Source of the DNA: Rhodoferax sp.
GTDB lineage: Bacteria > Pseudomonadota > Gammaproteobacteria > Burkholderiales > Burkholderiaceae
Reading direction: 5' to 3'
Length of the DNA stretch: 14,380 nucleotides
NCBI GenBank assembly: GCA_020048295.1
Contig: JAIFMT010000145.1
Span: 1 to 14,380 of the forward strand
Positions 1 to 7,126 of the stretch are shown here, in pieces. Every line of letters begins with the position of its first letter. The stretch's first letter is position 1. A model generated the notes under the pieces. The model was given only the letters and a program-made list of their open reading frames with translations. It had not been told where the DNA came from and ran no database searches. Both the position numbers and the translations under genes were made by a program.

Positions 1-118
1 AAAAGTGGTATATGGTTTGCGGTGAATGTCAGTCTCGCGTCTGCTTTAAGTCTTCAAAGGTTTGTTGATTGCGGTTATGGACTCCATCGCGTTTTGAGTT
101 ATTTTCAGGAGTCCCAGC

Positions 119-556
119 ATGGGCAACAAACTTTACGTAGGCAACCTGCCTTATTCTTTCCGTGATGACGATCTGCAACAAGCATTCGCCGCGCACGGTA
201 CCGTCTCCAGCGCCAAGGTCATGATGGAACGTGACACCGGCCGCTCCAAGGGTTTCGGTTTTGTCGAAATGGGCAGCGATGCCGAAGCGCAAACCGCAAT
301 CAACGCCATGAACGGCCAGCAATTTGGCGGTCGTGGTCTGGTGGTCAATGAAGCCCGCCCAATGGAGCCCCGTCCTCCCCGCACCGGTGGTGGTGGTGGC
401 TACGGTGGTGGTGCTGGCGGCGGCGGTTACGGTGGCGGCGCTGGTGGCGGTCGCTCCGGCGGCGGCGGCTATGGCGGCGGTGCTGGCGGTGGTGGCGGTA
501 GCCGCTCCGGTGGCGGCGGTGGTGGTGGCTACGGCGGTGGCCGCAGCAGCTACTAA
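119..556 (+). CDS. Glycine-rich RRM RNA-binding protein
   Basis: A 145-residue protein with one N-terminal RNA recognition motif (about residues 4-80) and a low-complexity tail. RNP2 is visible as LYVGNL (5-10) and RNP1 as KGFGFVEM (44-51), with the aromatic residues that stack on single-stranded RNA. Residues 90-145 are almost all glycine, with five tyrosines and scattered Arg-Ser pairs, as in cyanobacterial Rbp and plant GRP-type cold-induced proteins. Bacterial members are generally thought to bind RNA and are often cold-responsive, but the target here is unknown. The ATG at 119 is preceded by AGGAG at 107-111 with good spacing. The gene is monocistronic: it ends in a strong terminator and converges with the SDR gene. 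The family call is firm, the physiological role is not. Confidence 0.93.
   Translation: MGNKLYVGNLPYSFRDDDLQQAFAAHGTVSSAKVMMERDTGRSKGFGFVEMGSDAEAQTAINAMNGQQFGGRGLVVNEARPMEPRPPRTGGGGGYGGGAGGGGYGGGAGGGRSGGGGYGGGAGGGGGSRSGGGGGGGYGGGRSSY
386..547 (+). repeat. Low-complexity GGN repeat encoding Gly-rich tail
   Basis: This tract is almost pure GGN codons and encodes units of the GGGYGGGAGGG type in the C-terminal tail of the RRM protein. The units are imperfect and the glycine codons are mixed (GGT, GGC). Such tracts can change length by replication slippage, and they create long artefactual Val/Ala-rich open frames in the +2 frame. Confidence 0.85.
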
Positions 557-572
557 GCGCTCACAGCGTTAT

Positions 573-588
573 TCAGACGTCAGTCTGA
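573..588. other. Small hairpin after RRM gene
   Basis: TCAGAC (573-578) and GTCTGA (583-588) form a perfect 6-bp stem with a 4-nt GTCA loop, 17 nt after the stop codon of the RRM gene. No T-tract follows, so it is not a terminator alone. It sits just ahead of the real terminator and may protect the 3' end. Confidence 0.5.
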
Positions 589-592
589 CAAC

Positions 593-616
593 AAAGAGGT
601 CCTTCGGGACCTTTTT
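593..616 (+). terminator. Intrinsic terminator of RRM gene, probably bidirectional
   Basis: AGGTCC (597-602) and GGACCT (607-612) pair perfectly around a stable TTCG tetraloop, with TTTTT running to 616. Upstream A residues extend the stem through A-T pairs. Read on the minus strand, the same stem is followed by CTTTGTTG, a partial T-tract. It could therefore also stop transcription arriving from the convergent SDR operon. Confidence 0.88.
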
Positions 617-641
617 GCGTTGTGCCCGAAACTGGGCTGAA

Positions 642-671
642 GCCGCCCTGCGCTGCCAGCAGTCAGGCGGC
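642..671. other. GC-rich hairpin between convergent genes
   Basis: GCCGCC (642-647) pairs with GGCGGC (666-671), and CTGC (648-651) with GCAG (659-662), giving a ten-pair stem with a 3-nt bulge. It lies 14 nt beyond the SDR stop codon, in that operon's 3' untranslated region. There is no T-tract. It may stabilise the mRNA end or act together with the bidirectional terminator farther on. Confidence 0.45.
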
Positions 672-685
672 ATGGTACGCCGGGG

Positions 686-1465
686 TCACTGCTGCGAGTG
701 GCGCGGCTTGCGCGGCCGCCCGGCCAGCAATCTGTCAAATAGCCAGTTGGGCAGCAGCCGCAGCAACTTGGCCACCACCCCCATTTGCCAGGGAATCACG
801 CGGTAGCTGGTGCCAGCCTCGATGGCGTTGATGGCCTGCTCAGCGAACATGGCTGGCTGCATCAAGAACGGCATGCGGTAGCTGTTGTTGCGCGTCAGCG
901 GTGTGGCGATGTAGCCAGGGCAGATCGTCACGACCCTGACACCACTGGGGCGCAGTTCGCCACGCAGACTTTCACAATAGCTGATGACTGCTGCTTTGCT
1001 GGCGCAGTAAGCCCCATGTCCGGGCAAACCCCGGATGCCCGCCACGCTGCCGATACCCACCAAGGTGCCAGAGCCGCGGTCCACCATGGCGCTGATCAGT
1101 GGGCCAAAGGTGGCCGCCACGCCCAACACATTGGTGGCGAAAATGCGCGCCATCACATCGAGGTCGCTACGCTGCGCGGAATCGATGCCAACGCTGATGC
1201 CGGCGTTGGCGATCACCACATCGGGCACGCCTTGACGCAACATGCAGTCTTGCGCGGCGGTAGCCATGCTGTCGATGCTGGATACATCTGCACTGTAAAG
1301 TTGATAGCTATCAGCGCTTATATTCTCTGCGTCCAGCCACGATTTGATGCTGCTAAGCTGACGCCCCAGCAGCGCCAGCTGGTAACCCTGGCGGGCATAG
1401 CGCAGGGCCAGTGCCTGGCCAATGCCGCTAGAAGCACCGGTGATCAGAACGAGTGGCTTGTGCAT
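686..1465 (-). CDS. Short-chain dehydrogenase/reductase (SDR)
   Basis: A classical SDR of 259 residues. Visible motifs are the nucleotide-binding TGASSGIG (9-16), the acidic AD of ADVSS (59-60), NAG (87-89), and the catalytic set Asn112, Ser140, Tyr153 and Lys157 (YxxxK). An NAD(P)-dependent oxidation or reduction is expected, but the substrate cannot be read. The C-terminus (about 225-259) has an amphipathic, Leu-rich stretch and a basic tail, as in membrane-associated lipid-acting SDRs such as ketodihydrosphingosine-reductase-like proteins. It is last in the kdsD-kdsC-lptC operon. I chose the ATG at 1465 because TGxxxGxG then falls at the usual distance from the N-terminus. An in-frame TTG at 1486 overlaps the lptC stop by 4 nt and would add seven residues. 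Neither start has a clear ribosome binding site. Confidence 0.9.
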   Translation of the reverse strand: MHKPLVLITGASSGIGQALALRYARQGYQLALLGRQLSSIKSWLDAENISADSYQLYSADVSSIDSMATAAQDCMLRQGVPDVVIANAGISVGIDSAQRSDLDVMARIFATNVLGVAATFGPLISAMVDRGSGTLVGIGSVAGIRGLPGHGAYCASKAAVISYCESLRGELRPSGVRVVTICPGYIATPLTRNNSYRMPFLMQPAMFAEQAINAIEAGTSYRVIPWQMGVVAKLLRLLPNWLFDRLLAGRPRKPRHSQQ

Positions 1466-1482
1466 CACACGCTTTGTCCGTG

Positions 1483-2094
1483 TCAAGGCGCGGTTGGCAC
1501 CAGCGAGCCTCTGACGCGCCCCTGCAACAGCAGCAGGCGCTGCTGGTTATCAAACGTCATGCTATCAGCGGTAAACAGGTCTTGCCCGCGCGTCAGTGCC
1601 ACCGGTTTGTTGGACTCGACACGCTCGGTCTTCATGAACACATGCAGGTATTCCCCGGAAAACGTCATCAAGGGTTGAAGCACACCTTGGGTGCTGACCA
1701 CTGGCGCGCGCACCACCTTGGCAGACCCGATCAGTTGCACCTCAGAAGCATCCTCGTTGGTGACCGCCTGGCTTGCCGTGGCGATGCTCAGGTGGCCCTG
1801 CCTGTCAAACGAGCGGATGCGAACCTGTTCAATTTCCAGCGCGCGGGTATCAGGAAAATGGCGTGCTTCTCCTCCGCCAACCTCGCTTTTGAGCTGCCCC
1901 TTGGCATCGAATGTCTTGACGGAGAAGTTGTGCATGAAATAGTCAGGCAGATGCTGAGGTACGGTAGTCGGCTTGATCGGCGCTGCAAGCGGCGTGCTGC
2001 GTACCAGCCAATAGGTGGCCATGGCCAGCACGCCCATCAAGACCACCGGCAAATACAGGGTCAGACGGTCCAGCATCAGGCGCAGCGCCGACAT
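1483..2094 (-). CDS. lptC: LPS export protein LptC
   Basis: A 203-residue bitopic inner-membrane protein. A transmembrane helix (about 11-31) is followed by a periplasmic domain with the LptC look: YFMHNFSVKTFDAKGQ near residue 51, then repeating beta-strand segments. LptC sits on the LptB2FG ABC transporter and passes lipopolysaccharide to LptA across the periplasm. The ATG at 2094 shares its A with the TGA stop of kdsC (TGATG), implying translational coupling. A longer reading from 2157 would lie inside kdsC and put an extra Ala-rich stretch before the membrane helix, so I rejected it. The family is poorly conserved in sequence, so the call rests on topology, length and the position after kdsC. 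Confidence 0.9.
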   Translation of the reverse strand: MSALRLMLDRLTLYLPVVLMGVLAMATYWLVRSTPLAAPIKPTTVPQHLPDYFMHNFSVKTFDAKGQLKSEVGGGEARHFPDTRALEIEQVRIRSFDRQGHLSIATASQAVTNEDASEVQLIGSAKVVRAPVVSTQGVLQPLMTFSGEYLHVFMKTERVESNKPVALTRGQDLFTADSMTFDNQQRLLLLQGRVRGSLVPTAP

Positions 2095-2642
2095 CACTGC
2101 AGCCGCTCCTGCAACAGCTGCGCATAGCGCCCGCTGGCGATCAACAACAAGTCGCATAGCTCGCGCACTGCACCCGCGCCACCGGGCAGGCGCGTCACAT
2201 GATGCGCCACCGCCAGTACTTCCGCATGGGCGCCCGGTGGCACGCAGGCGAAGGCGCTGCGCGTCAAGACGGGCAAATCGGGCCAGTCGTCGCCCATGGC
2301 CGCTGCCTGCGACCAGTCCAGCCCCAGGGCCGCCAATGTGCTTTCAGCAGCCGGACGCTTGTCTTCGGTGCCGTAAAAGGCATGTTCGATACCGAGGGCG
2401 GCCAATCGAACGCGCAATGGTTTGGAATCACGCCCGGTGATCACCACCGGGGTGATACCAGCGCGCAGCAACAGCTTGAGGCCGTGGCCATCGAGCGAGT
2501 TGAAGCGCTTGAGGGTCTCGCCGCCTTCCGTGAAATACACCCCGCCATCGGTCAGCACGCCATCGATATCGAAAAAGACCACGCGGATGCCTTGCGCCTG
2601 CAGCAGCAGTTCGGGCGGGAAATTGAGGGCGGGTGGCAGCAT
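2094..2642 (-). CDS. kdsC: 3-deoxy-D-manno-octulosonate 8-phosphate phosphatase
   Basis: A 182-residue HAD-superfamily phosphatase of the capless KdsC type. Motif I is DIDGVLTDG (25-33) with nucleophile Asp25 and acid Asp27. Motif II is ITGRDS (68-73), the conserved lysine is Lys95, and motif III is GDDWPD (117-122). It hydrolyses Kdo-8-phosphate to Kdo, the inner-core sugar of lipopolysaccharide, in the cytosol. The start ATG at 2642 overlaps the kdsD stop in a TGATG junction. A frame open to 2690 would intrude into kdsD and is not needed. Flanking kdsD and lptC confirm the pathway. Confidence 0.95.
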   Translation of the reverse strand: MLPPALNFPPELLLQAQGIRVVFFDIDGVLTDGGVYFTEGGETLKRFNSLDGHGLKLLLRAGITPVVITGRDSKPLRVRLAALGIEHAFYGTEDKRPAAESTLAALGLDWSQAAAMGDDWPDLPVLTRSAFACVPPGAHAEVLAVAHHVTRLPGGAGAVRELCDLLLIASGRYAQLLQERLQ

Positions 2643-3643
2643 CAGATCACCTTGGCGCGCATCAGGTCGTTGCTGTTGAGCGCACCGCACAGCGTGCCGT
2701 TGGCAGCGAGCACCAGCACGCTGGTGATGCGGCGCAACTCCATCAGCTCGGCGGCTTCGACGGCCAGCGCGTCAGCGTGAATGGTGCAGGGATTGACGCG
2801 CATCACCTGTGCGGCGGTGGCACTGCGAAGGTCAGCACCGGTTTCAATCAGTCGGCGCAAGTCGCCGTCGGTGAAGATGCCCAGTACGCCGTCAGCAGCA
2901 TCGACGACCGCCGCCGCACCGAGCCCTTTGGCACTCATTTCGCGCATCAGCTCGCTCATCGTCGCCGTTGGCAGCACGCGGGGCACGGCACCACCGCTGC
3001 GCATGACATCGCGCACATGCGTCAACAGCTTGCGCCCGAGTGCGCCGCCCGGGTGCGAACGGGCAAAATCCTCAGCTTTGAAACCGCGCGCATCCAGCAA
3101 GGCCAGTGCCAGCGCGTCGCCCAGCGCGAGCTGCGCCGTGGTGCTGGCCGTCGGAGCCAGATTGAGTGGGCAGGCTTCTTTCTCGACGCTGCTGTTCAAA
3201 AAAACGTCGGCATGGCGGGCCAAAGTGGAATCGGCGTCGCCGGTGATGGCCACCAATGGTGTGCCCAGGCGCTTGATCGTGGGCAATACCGCATTGAGTT
3301 CATCCGACTCGCCGCTGTTGGAAATCGCCAGCACCAGATCAATCGGCTGGATCATACCCAGATCGCCATGGCTCGCCTCGGCCGGGTGAACAAACATGGC
3401 CGGCGTGCCGGTGGAAGCCAGCGTGGCGACGATTTTGCGACCAATGTGGCCGCTTTTGCCCATGCCCATCACCACCACGCGGCCGCGCAGCAGCAGGATC
3501 AACTGCACTGCCTGTGCAAAGGCGGGACCAATATGCTGCCCAAGGCCCAGCACAGCCGCCGCCTCGATTTCCAGTGTTTCACGCGCCAGCCGGATGGCCC
3601 GGTTGGCATCAAAGTCCGGCGCAAAGGTGGGCTCAAATTTCAT
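2642..3643 (-). CDS. kdsD: D-arabinose 5-phosphate isomerase (KdsD/KpsF)
   Basis: A 333-residue enzyme converting ribulose 5-phosphate to arabinose 5-phosphate, the first committed step toward Kdo. The N-terminal SIS domain (about 30-190) shows GMGKSGHIG (60-68), HPAEASHGDLG (86-96), SNSGESDE (108-115) and the STTAQLALGDALA segment (167-179). SHPGGALG (196-203) leads into two CBS domains (about 211-270 and 275-333). This is the full-length KdsD/KpsF/GutQ architecture. It is the first gene of the operon. The ATG at 3643 has no Shine-Dalgarno sequence, and a TAGAAT hexamer ends only 6 nt upstream, so the transcript may be leaderless. Confidence 0.96.
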   Translation of the reverse strand: MKFEPTFAPDFDANRAIRLARETLEIEAAAVLGLGQHIGPAFAQAVQLILLLRGRVVVMGMGKSGHIGRKIVATLASTGTPAMFVHPAEASHGDLGMIQPIDLVLAISNSGESDELNAVLPTIKRLGTPLVAITGDADSTLARHADVFLNSSVEKEACPLNLAPTASTTAQLALGDALALALLDARGFKAEDFARSHPGGALGRKLLTHVRDVMRSGGAVPRVLPTATMSELMREMSAKGLGAAAVVDAADGVLGIFTDGDLRRLIETGADLRSATAAQVMRVNPCTIHADALAVEAAELMELRRITSVLVLAANGTLCGALNSNDLMRAKVI

Positions 3644-3687
3644 GCTGGCATTCTATCGGCCAGTCCAGTATTGGTAGTATCAGACCC
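3644..3687. promoter_or_regulatory. Compact divergent kdsD/kef promoter region
   Basis: Only 44 bp separate two divergent start codons, so both promoters must lie here or inside the opposite gene. The minus strand has TAGAAT (3655-3650) 6 nt before the kdsD ATG. The plus strand has TAGTAT (3675-3680) 7 nt before the kef ATG. These are -10-like (5/6 and 4/6 matches), but I see no good -35 hexamer for either. Neither gene has a ribosome binding site. If both hexamers are used, transcription would begin at or next to the start codons. Confidence 0.4.
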
Positions 3688-5673
3688 ATGAACCCGCTGG
3701 ATTTGACCCTGTTGTATTTGCTCGCCGCCGTGCTCGGTGTTGTGGCTTGCCGTTACCTGAAACTGCCGCCGATGCTGGGCTACCTGGCGGTGGGCGTGAT
3801 CATTGGTCCCAACGCACTGGCGCTGGCCAAAAATGCCGACGGCGTGCGTCATCTGGGCGAGTTTGGCGTGGTTTTTTTAATGTTTGTGATCGGTCTCGAA
3901 TTCAATTTATCCAAGCTGCGCGCGATGCGGAACCACGTGTTTGGGTTAGGCTTGTTGCAGGTGCTGCTGACCATTGTGGTGACCACCGCATGGAGTCTGG
4001 GGCTGGCCTGGTTGGCCCCGGAGATGTGGGGGATGCGCTGGCAGTCGGCGCTGGCGCTGTCTAGCGCCCTGGCCATGAGCAGCACCGCCATCGTCGTCAA
4101 GCTGATGACCGAGCGCATCGAAATGGACAGCGAACATGGCAAGCGGGTCATGGGTGTGCTGCTGTTTCAGGATTTGGCTGTGGTGCCGCTGCTGGTGCTG
4201 ATACCGGCGCTGGGTGCGTCGGCCAACGAACTGATGCAGACCATGACCCTGGCACTGCTCAAGGCCACGGCCCTGATCACGCTGCTGCTGGTGGGCGGGC
4301 CACACGTGATGCGCTGGTGGCTGACGCTGGTGGCGCGGCGCAAGAGCGAAGAGTTGTTTGTGCTGAACCTGCTGCTGGTCACGCTCGGACTGGCCTGGCT
4401 CACCGAACTGGCGGGCCTGAGCCTGGCGCTGGGTGCCTTCATTGCCGGCATGCTGATCTCGGAAACCCAGTTCAAGCACCAGGTGGAAACCGACATCCGG
4501 CCGTTTCATGATGTGCTGCTGGGTTTGTTTTTCATCAGCATCGGCATGATGCTTGACTGGCGGCTGGTGCTGCAACGCTGGCCGCTGGTGCTGCTGTTGA
4601 TGGTGTTGCCGGTGCTGTTCAAGGCGGCTTTGGTCACACTCATCACGCGAGGTTTTGGCGCCAGTGCCGGGGTCTCGCTGCGTACCGGCCTGTACCTGGC
4701 GCAGGCTGGCGAATTTGGCTTTGTACTGCTGGCGCTAGCGCAAACCCACGCGCTGATTCCGCCAGAGTTGCTAAATCCGATTCTGGCGGCGATGGTGTTG
4801 TCGATGCTGGCCACACCGTTCATCATCATGCACAGCAACGCCATGGTGCTGCGGCTGGTCAGCAATGAGTGGTTGCTGGAATCGGTGCAGATGACCAGCA
4901 TTGCCCGCAAGTCCATCAAGGCCAACAAGCACGTCATCATTTGTGGCTTTGGTCGTTGTGGGCAAAACCTGGCGCGCATGCTCGACAAGGAAAATATTCC
5001 CTACATGGCGCTGGACTTGGACCCAGACCGGGTGCGGCAAGCCGCTGCAGCCGGTGATTCGGTGGTGTTTGGCGATGCCGCCCGCTTGCAGGCGCTGATG
5101 GCTGCGGGCCTGGCACGCGCTAGCGCTGTGGTGGTGACGTACCTGGAAACCGCCAGCGCCATGAAGGTGCTCAGCCATATTCACGAACACGCGCCGCAGG
5201 TGCCGGTGGTGGTGCGCACGCAGGACGACCATGACCTGGAGTTGTTGCAAAAAGCCGGTGCCACCGAGGTGGTGCCCGAAGCCATAGAGGGTTCGCTGAT
5301 GCTGGCCAGCCACGCGCTGGCGCTGGTGGGCGTACCAATACGCCGGGTGTTCCGCCTGGTGCAGGAGCAACGCGACGCGCGCTACAGTCTGTTGCGCGGT
5401 TTTTTTCGGGGTGCTGACGATGGCACCATCGATGAAATGGCGCAAGAGCGCCTGAGTTCACTGAGCCTGCCGCTGCGCGCCCGAGCAATTGGGCGAAAGC
5501 TGGGCGATTTGCCACTGGCGGCTTTAGGCGTGCAACTGGTCGGGCTGCGCCGCAAGTCTGGTCAGGTGATGGCACTGACCGATGACCTGCTGCTGATGGA
5601 AGGCGATGCGCTGGTGCTGTCGGGCAAGGCAGATGCGATCCGCCAGGCAGAACAGCTTTTACTCAAGGGCTGA
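3688..5673 (+). CDS. Kef/YbaL-type cation:proton antiporter (CPA2)
   Basis: A 661-residue membrane protein. Residues 1-390 are a CPA2 antiporter domain with about 12 hydrophobic helices, including FQDLAVVP (160-167), GAFIAGMLIS (249-258) and GLFFISIGM (279-287), all typical of KefB/KefC/YbaL. Residues 413-530 form an RCK/TrkA-N domain with the nucleotide loop GFGRCG (420-425) and an acidic end of strand 2 (LDLDPD). Residues 575-661 look like a TrkA-C (RCK-C) domain. The likely role is K+ (or Na+) efflux in exchange for H+, gated by ligand binding to the cytoplasmic domains. No KefF/KefG-type quinone reductase is adjacent, so glutathione gating is not indicated. The ATG at 3688 starts just before the first helix. 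The frame stays open upstream into the antisense of kdsD, and I discounted that part. Confidence 0.93.
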   Translation: MNPLDLTLLYLLAAVLGVVACRYLKLPPMLGYLAVGVIIGPNALALAKNADGVRHLGEFGVVFLMFVIGLEFNLSKLRAMRNHVFGLGLLQVLLTIVVTTAWSLGLAWLAPEMWGMRWQSALALSSALAMSSTAIVVKLMTERIEMDSEHGKRVMGVLLFQDLAVVPLLVLIPALGASANELMQTMTLALLKATALITLLLVGGPHVMRWWLTLVARRKSEELFVLNLLLVTLGLAWLTELAGLSLALGAFIAGMLISETQFKHQVETDIRPFHDVLLGLFFISIGMMLDWRLVLQRWPLVLLLMVLPVLFKAALVTLITRGFGASAGVSLRTGLYLAQAGEFGFVLLALAQTHALIPPELLNPILAAMVLSMLATPFIIMHSNAMVLRLVSNEWLLESVQMTSIARKSIKANKHVIICGFGRCGQNLARMLDKENIPYMALDLDPDRVRQAAAAGDSVVFGDAARLQALMAAGLARASAVVVTYLETASAMKVLSHIHEHAPQVPVVVRTQDDHDLELLQKAGATEVVPEAIEGSLMLASHALALVGVPIRRVFRLVQEQRDARYSLLRGFFRGADDGTIDEMAQERLSSLSLPLRARAIGRKLGDLPLAALGVQLVGLRRKSGQVMALTDDLLLMEGDALVLSGKADAIRQAEQLLLKG

Positions 5674-5686
5674 AACGGGCTCGTGA

Positions 5687-5713
5687 TTGATGTGAGCGGC
5701 ATCGGGGCACAAT
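5687..5713 (+). promoter_or_regulatory. Possible apt promoter
   Basis: TTGATG (5687-5692) resembles a -35 box and CACAAT (5708-5713) a -10 box, with a short 15-bp spacer. A start site near 5720 would give a leader of about 20 nt. The site lies between the kef stop and the apt start, where no terminator is seen, so read-through from kef is also possible. Confidence 0.35.
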
Positions 5714-5740
5714 CAGGGTTACTGATTCTTTGGACGTTTT

Positions 5741-6295
5741 ATGCTCAACCTTTCTGTCAACCAATACCTTCGCGACCACATCCGTACTGTGCTGGACTGG
5801 CCAGCCCCGGGCGTGCAGTTTCGTGATATCACGCCGTTGCTGCAAGAGCCCAAGGTGTTTCGGGTGCTGATCGATGCGTTTGTCCACCGCTACATGGATG
5901 CCGGCAGTCGCCCGGACGTGGTGGCCGGGCTGGATGCGCGCGGTTTTATTCTGGGGGCCGTGGTGGCGTATGAGTTGGGGGTGGGTTTTGTGCCAATCCG
6001 CAAAAAAGGCAAGTTGCCGTTCACCACCGTTGAAGAAACCTACGAGCTCGAATACGGCAGCGCCACGGTGGAACTGCACACCGATGCCGTCAAACCGGGC
6101 CACCGGGTGCTGCTGATTGACGACTTGATCGCCACCGGCGGCACCATGTTGGCGGGTAAGAAATTGCTCGAGAAACTCGGTGCCGTGGTGACTGAAGGGG
6201 CCGCGATTGTTGATTTACCTGAACTCGGTGGTTCCGCCAAACTGCGCAATGCCGGACTGCCCTTGTTCACGCTGGTTGATTTTGAGGGCCACTGA
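5741..6295 (+). CDS. apt: Adenine phosphoribosyltransferase
   Basis: A 184-residue purine-salvage enzyme that joins adenine to PRPP to give AMP and pyrophosphate. The PRPP-binding signature [14 protein letters not shown] spans 123-136 with its Asp pair (127-128). [12 protein letters not shown] (23-34), the ARGF segment (66-69) and the flexible-loop region [11 protein letters not shown] (83-93) match bacterial Apt. The length is normal for the family. The ATG at 5741 is preceded only by a weak GGAC. The gene follows kef by 67 bp and converges with the unknown gene at 6325. Confidence 0.96.
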   Translation: MLNLSVNQYLRDHIRTVLDWPAPGVQFRDITPLLQEPKVFRVLIDAFVHRYMDAGSRPDVVAGLDARGFILGAVVAYELGVGFVPIRKKGKLPFTTVEETYELEYGSATVELHTDAVKPGHRVLLIDDLIATGGTMLAGKKLLEKLGAVVTEGAAIVDLPELGGSAKLRNAGLPLFTLVDFEGH

Positions 6296-6301
6296 CAACT
6301 C

Positions 6302-6326
6302 AGGCACGCGTGCGTCTGGCGTGCTT
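6302..6326. terminator. Weak candidate hairpin between convergent genes
   Basis: GCACGC (6304-6309) pairs with GCGTGC (6319-6324), extended by one A-T and one G-T pair, with a 9-nt loop. The left arm is also part of the self-complementary GCACGCGTGC (6304-6313). It lies between apt and the convergent gene that stops at 6325, where a shared terminator would be expected. No T-tract follows on either strand, so intrinsic termination is doubtful. Confidence 0.3.
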
Positions 6327-7074
6327 ACAAATCACCAAACTGGGTGCCACTTAACGGCGAAACCGGGTCATCAGGCTCCATCAACTGGGTGTCTTCAAAT
6401 CCCGTCATGGCAGCTGCGTTGCGCAGACCAGACACACTGGCCGCACCAACGGCCGGCGCTGGGGTCGCCGGGCCTGCGGCGATGGCTTTTTTGAACGCCA
6501 GCACCTCATCTGCCCCAATCGGATCAAACCCTTGCGACTTGGCTCCACCCCGACCGCGTGGAGTCGGCGCGTCAACATCATGCAACGCTGCGGCGTGCGT
6601 GGCGGGTGCAACACTAGGGGTCGCTGCATGAACCGGTGCCACAGCGGGTGCCACAACCGGTACAGCAGCAGCCACCCCGGCTGGCTCAGCCTGGCGCCAA
6701 TAGACCGACTTGACGATCAGCGCGTAGCGCTGCGCTGCGGTACTGCTGATCAGCGCTTCGATACCGGCCAGTTGCCCGGCCAACAGACTTTGTTCGCCAA
6801 GCAAATCGATCATCACCAGAAACTGCCGCCCCTGGGTGTCGAGCGACAAGACCTTGAACTTATAGTGTGAAGCCAGCACCTCGCTGCGCAACATCACATC
6901 ACGTACCACGCTGTACAGGTGATCGCGCCGGTCCTGGCGCAGTTGCTTGAGTTCAGCCCCGACCGCGCTACCCGCCGGTGCCGGCGTTTTTTGCGGCACC
7001 ACCTGGCGCGGCGCGGGAGTTACCGGCTTCGGTTGCGCGGCTGGTTTGGAAAACAACCATTTGAAAATCGACAC
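6325..7074 (-). CDS. Unrecognised 249-residue protein downstream of mnmE
   Basis: I do not recognise this family. A short hydrophobic N-terminus (SIFKWLFSKP) leads into a Pro-rich linker (about 10-38). A folded-looking segment (about 38-128) follows, with a charged helix rich in Arg/Asp (ELKQLRQDRRDHLYSVVRDV) and alternating hydrophobic strands (YKFKVLSLD, RQFLVMIDLL, RYALIVKSVYW). Residues 130-170 are an Ala/Pro/Val linker. The C-terminus has GFDPIGADEVLAFKKAI (182-198) and ends with two acidic patches and GTQFGDL. The start is GTG at 7074, where GAGGGG lies 7 nt upstream. A TTG at 7101 in the same frame lacks this signal. It lies 97 bp after mnmE on the same strand, so it may share its transcript. 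Length and codon character suggest a real gene. Confidence 0.75.
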   Translation of the reverse strand: MSIFKWLFSKPAAQPKPVTPAPRQVVPQKTPAPAGSAVGAELKQLRQDRRDHLYSVVRDVMLRSEVLASHYKFKVLSLDTQGRQFLVMIDLLGEQSLLAGQLAGIEALISSTAAQRYALIVKSVYWRQAEPAGVAAAVPVVAPAVAPVHAATPSVAPATHAAALHDVDAPTPRGRGGAKSQGFDPIGADEVLAFKKAIAAGPATPAPAVGAASVSGLRNAAAMTGFEDTQLMEPDDPVSPLSGTQFGDL

Positions 7075-7126
7075 GATCAATCCCCTCAGACATAGAGACA
7101 AATTTCAGGCAAAGAAAGCATTTCAT

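Noticed and set aside
1..118. Promoter and cold-shock-type leader of the RRM gene
   Set aside because: TATATG at 9-14 is -10-like, but any -35 would lie outside the window and no defined leader motif is seen, so I list no feature.
324..806. Val/Ala-rich open frame on the plus strand overlapping the RRM gene tail
   Set aside because: It is the shifted reading of the GGN repeat and then runs through the terminator and the antisense of the SDR gene. It has no ribosome binding site and no recognisable domain.
785..1678. Long plus-strand open frames opposite the SDR, lptC and kdsD genes
   Set aside because: They are antisense shadows of GC-rich coding sequence, with His/Gln/Arg-rich composition and no ribosome binding sites or domains.
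2095..2157. N-terminal extension of lptC to 2157
   Set aside because: It lies wholly within kdsC and adds residues before the normal membrane anchor. The TGATG junction gives a better start at 2094.
3514..3687. N-terminal extension of the Kef antiporter to 3514
   Set aside because: It is antisense to kdsD, polar and Pro/Gln-rich. The family begins directly with a transmembrane helix, as from 3688.
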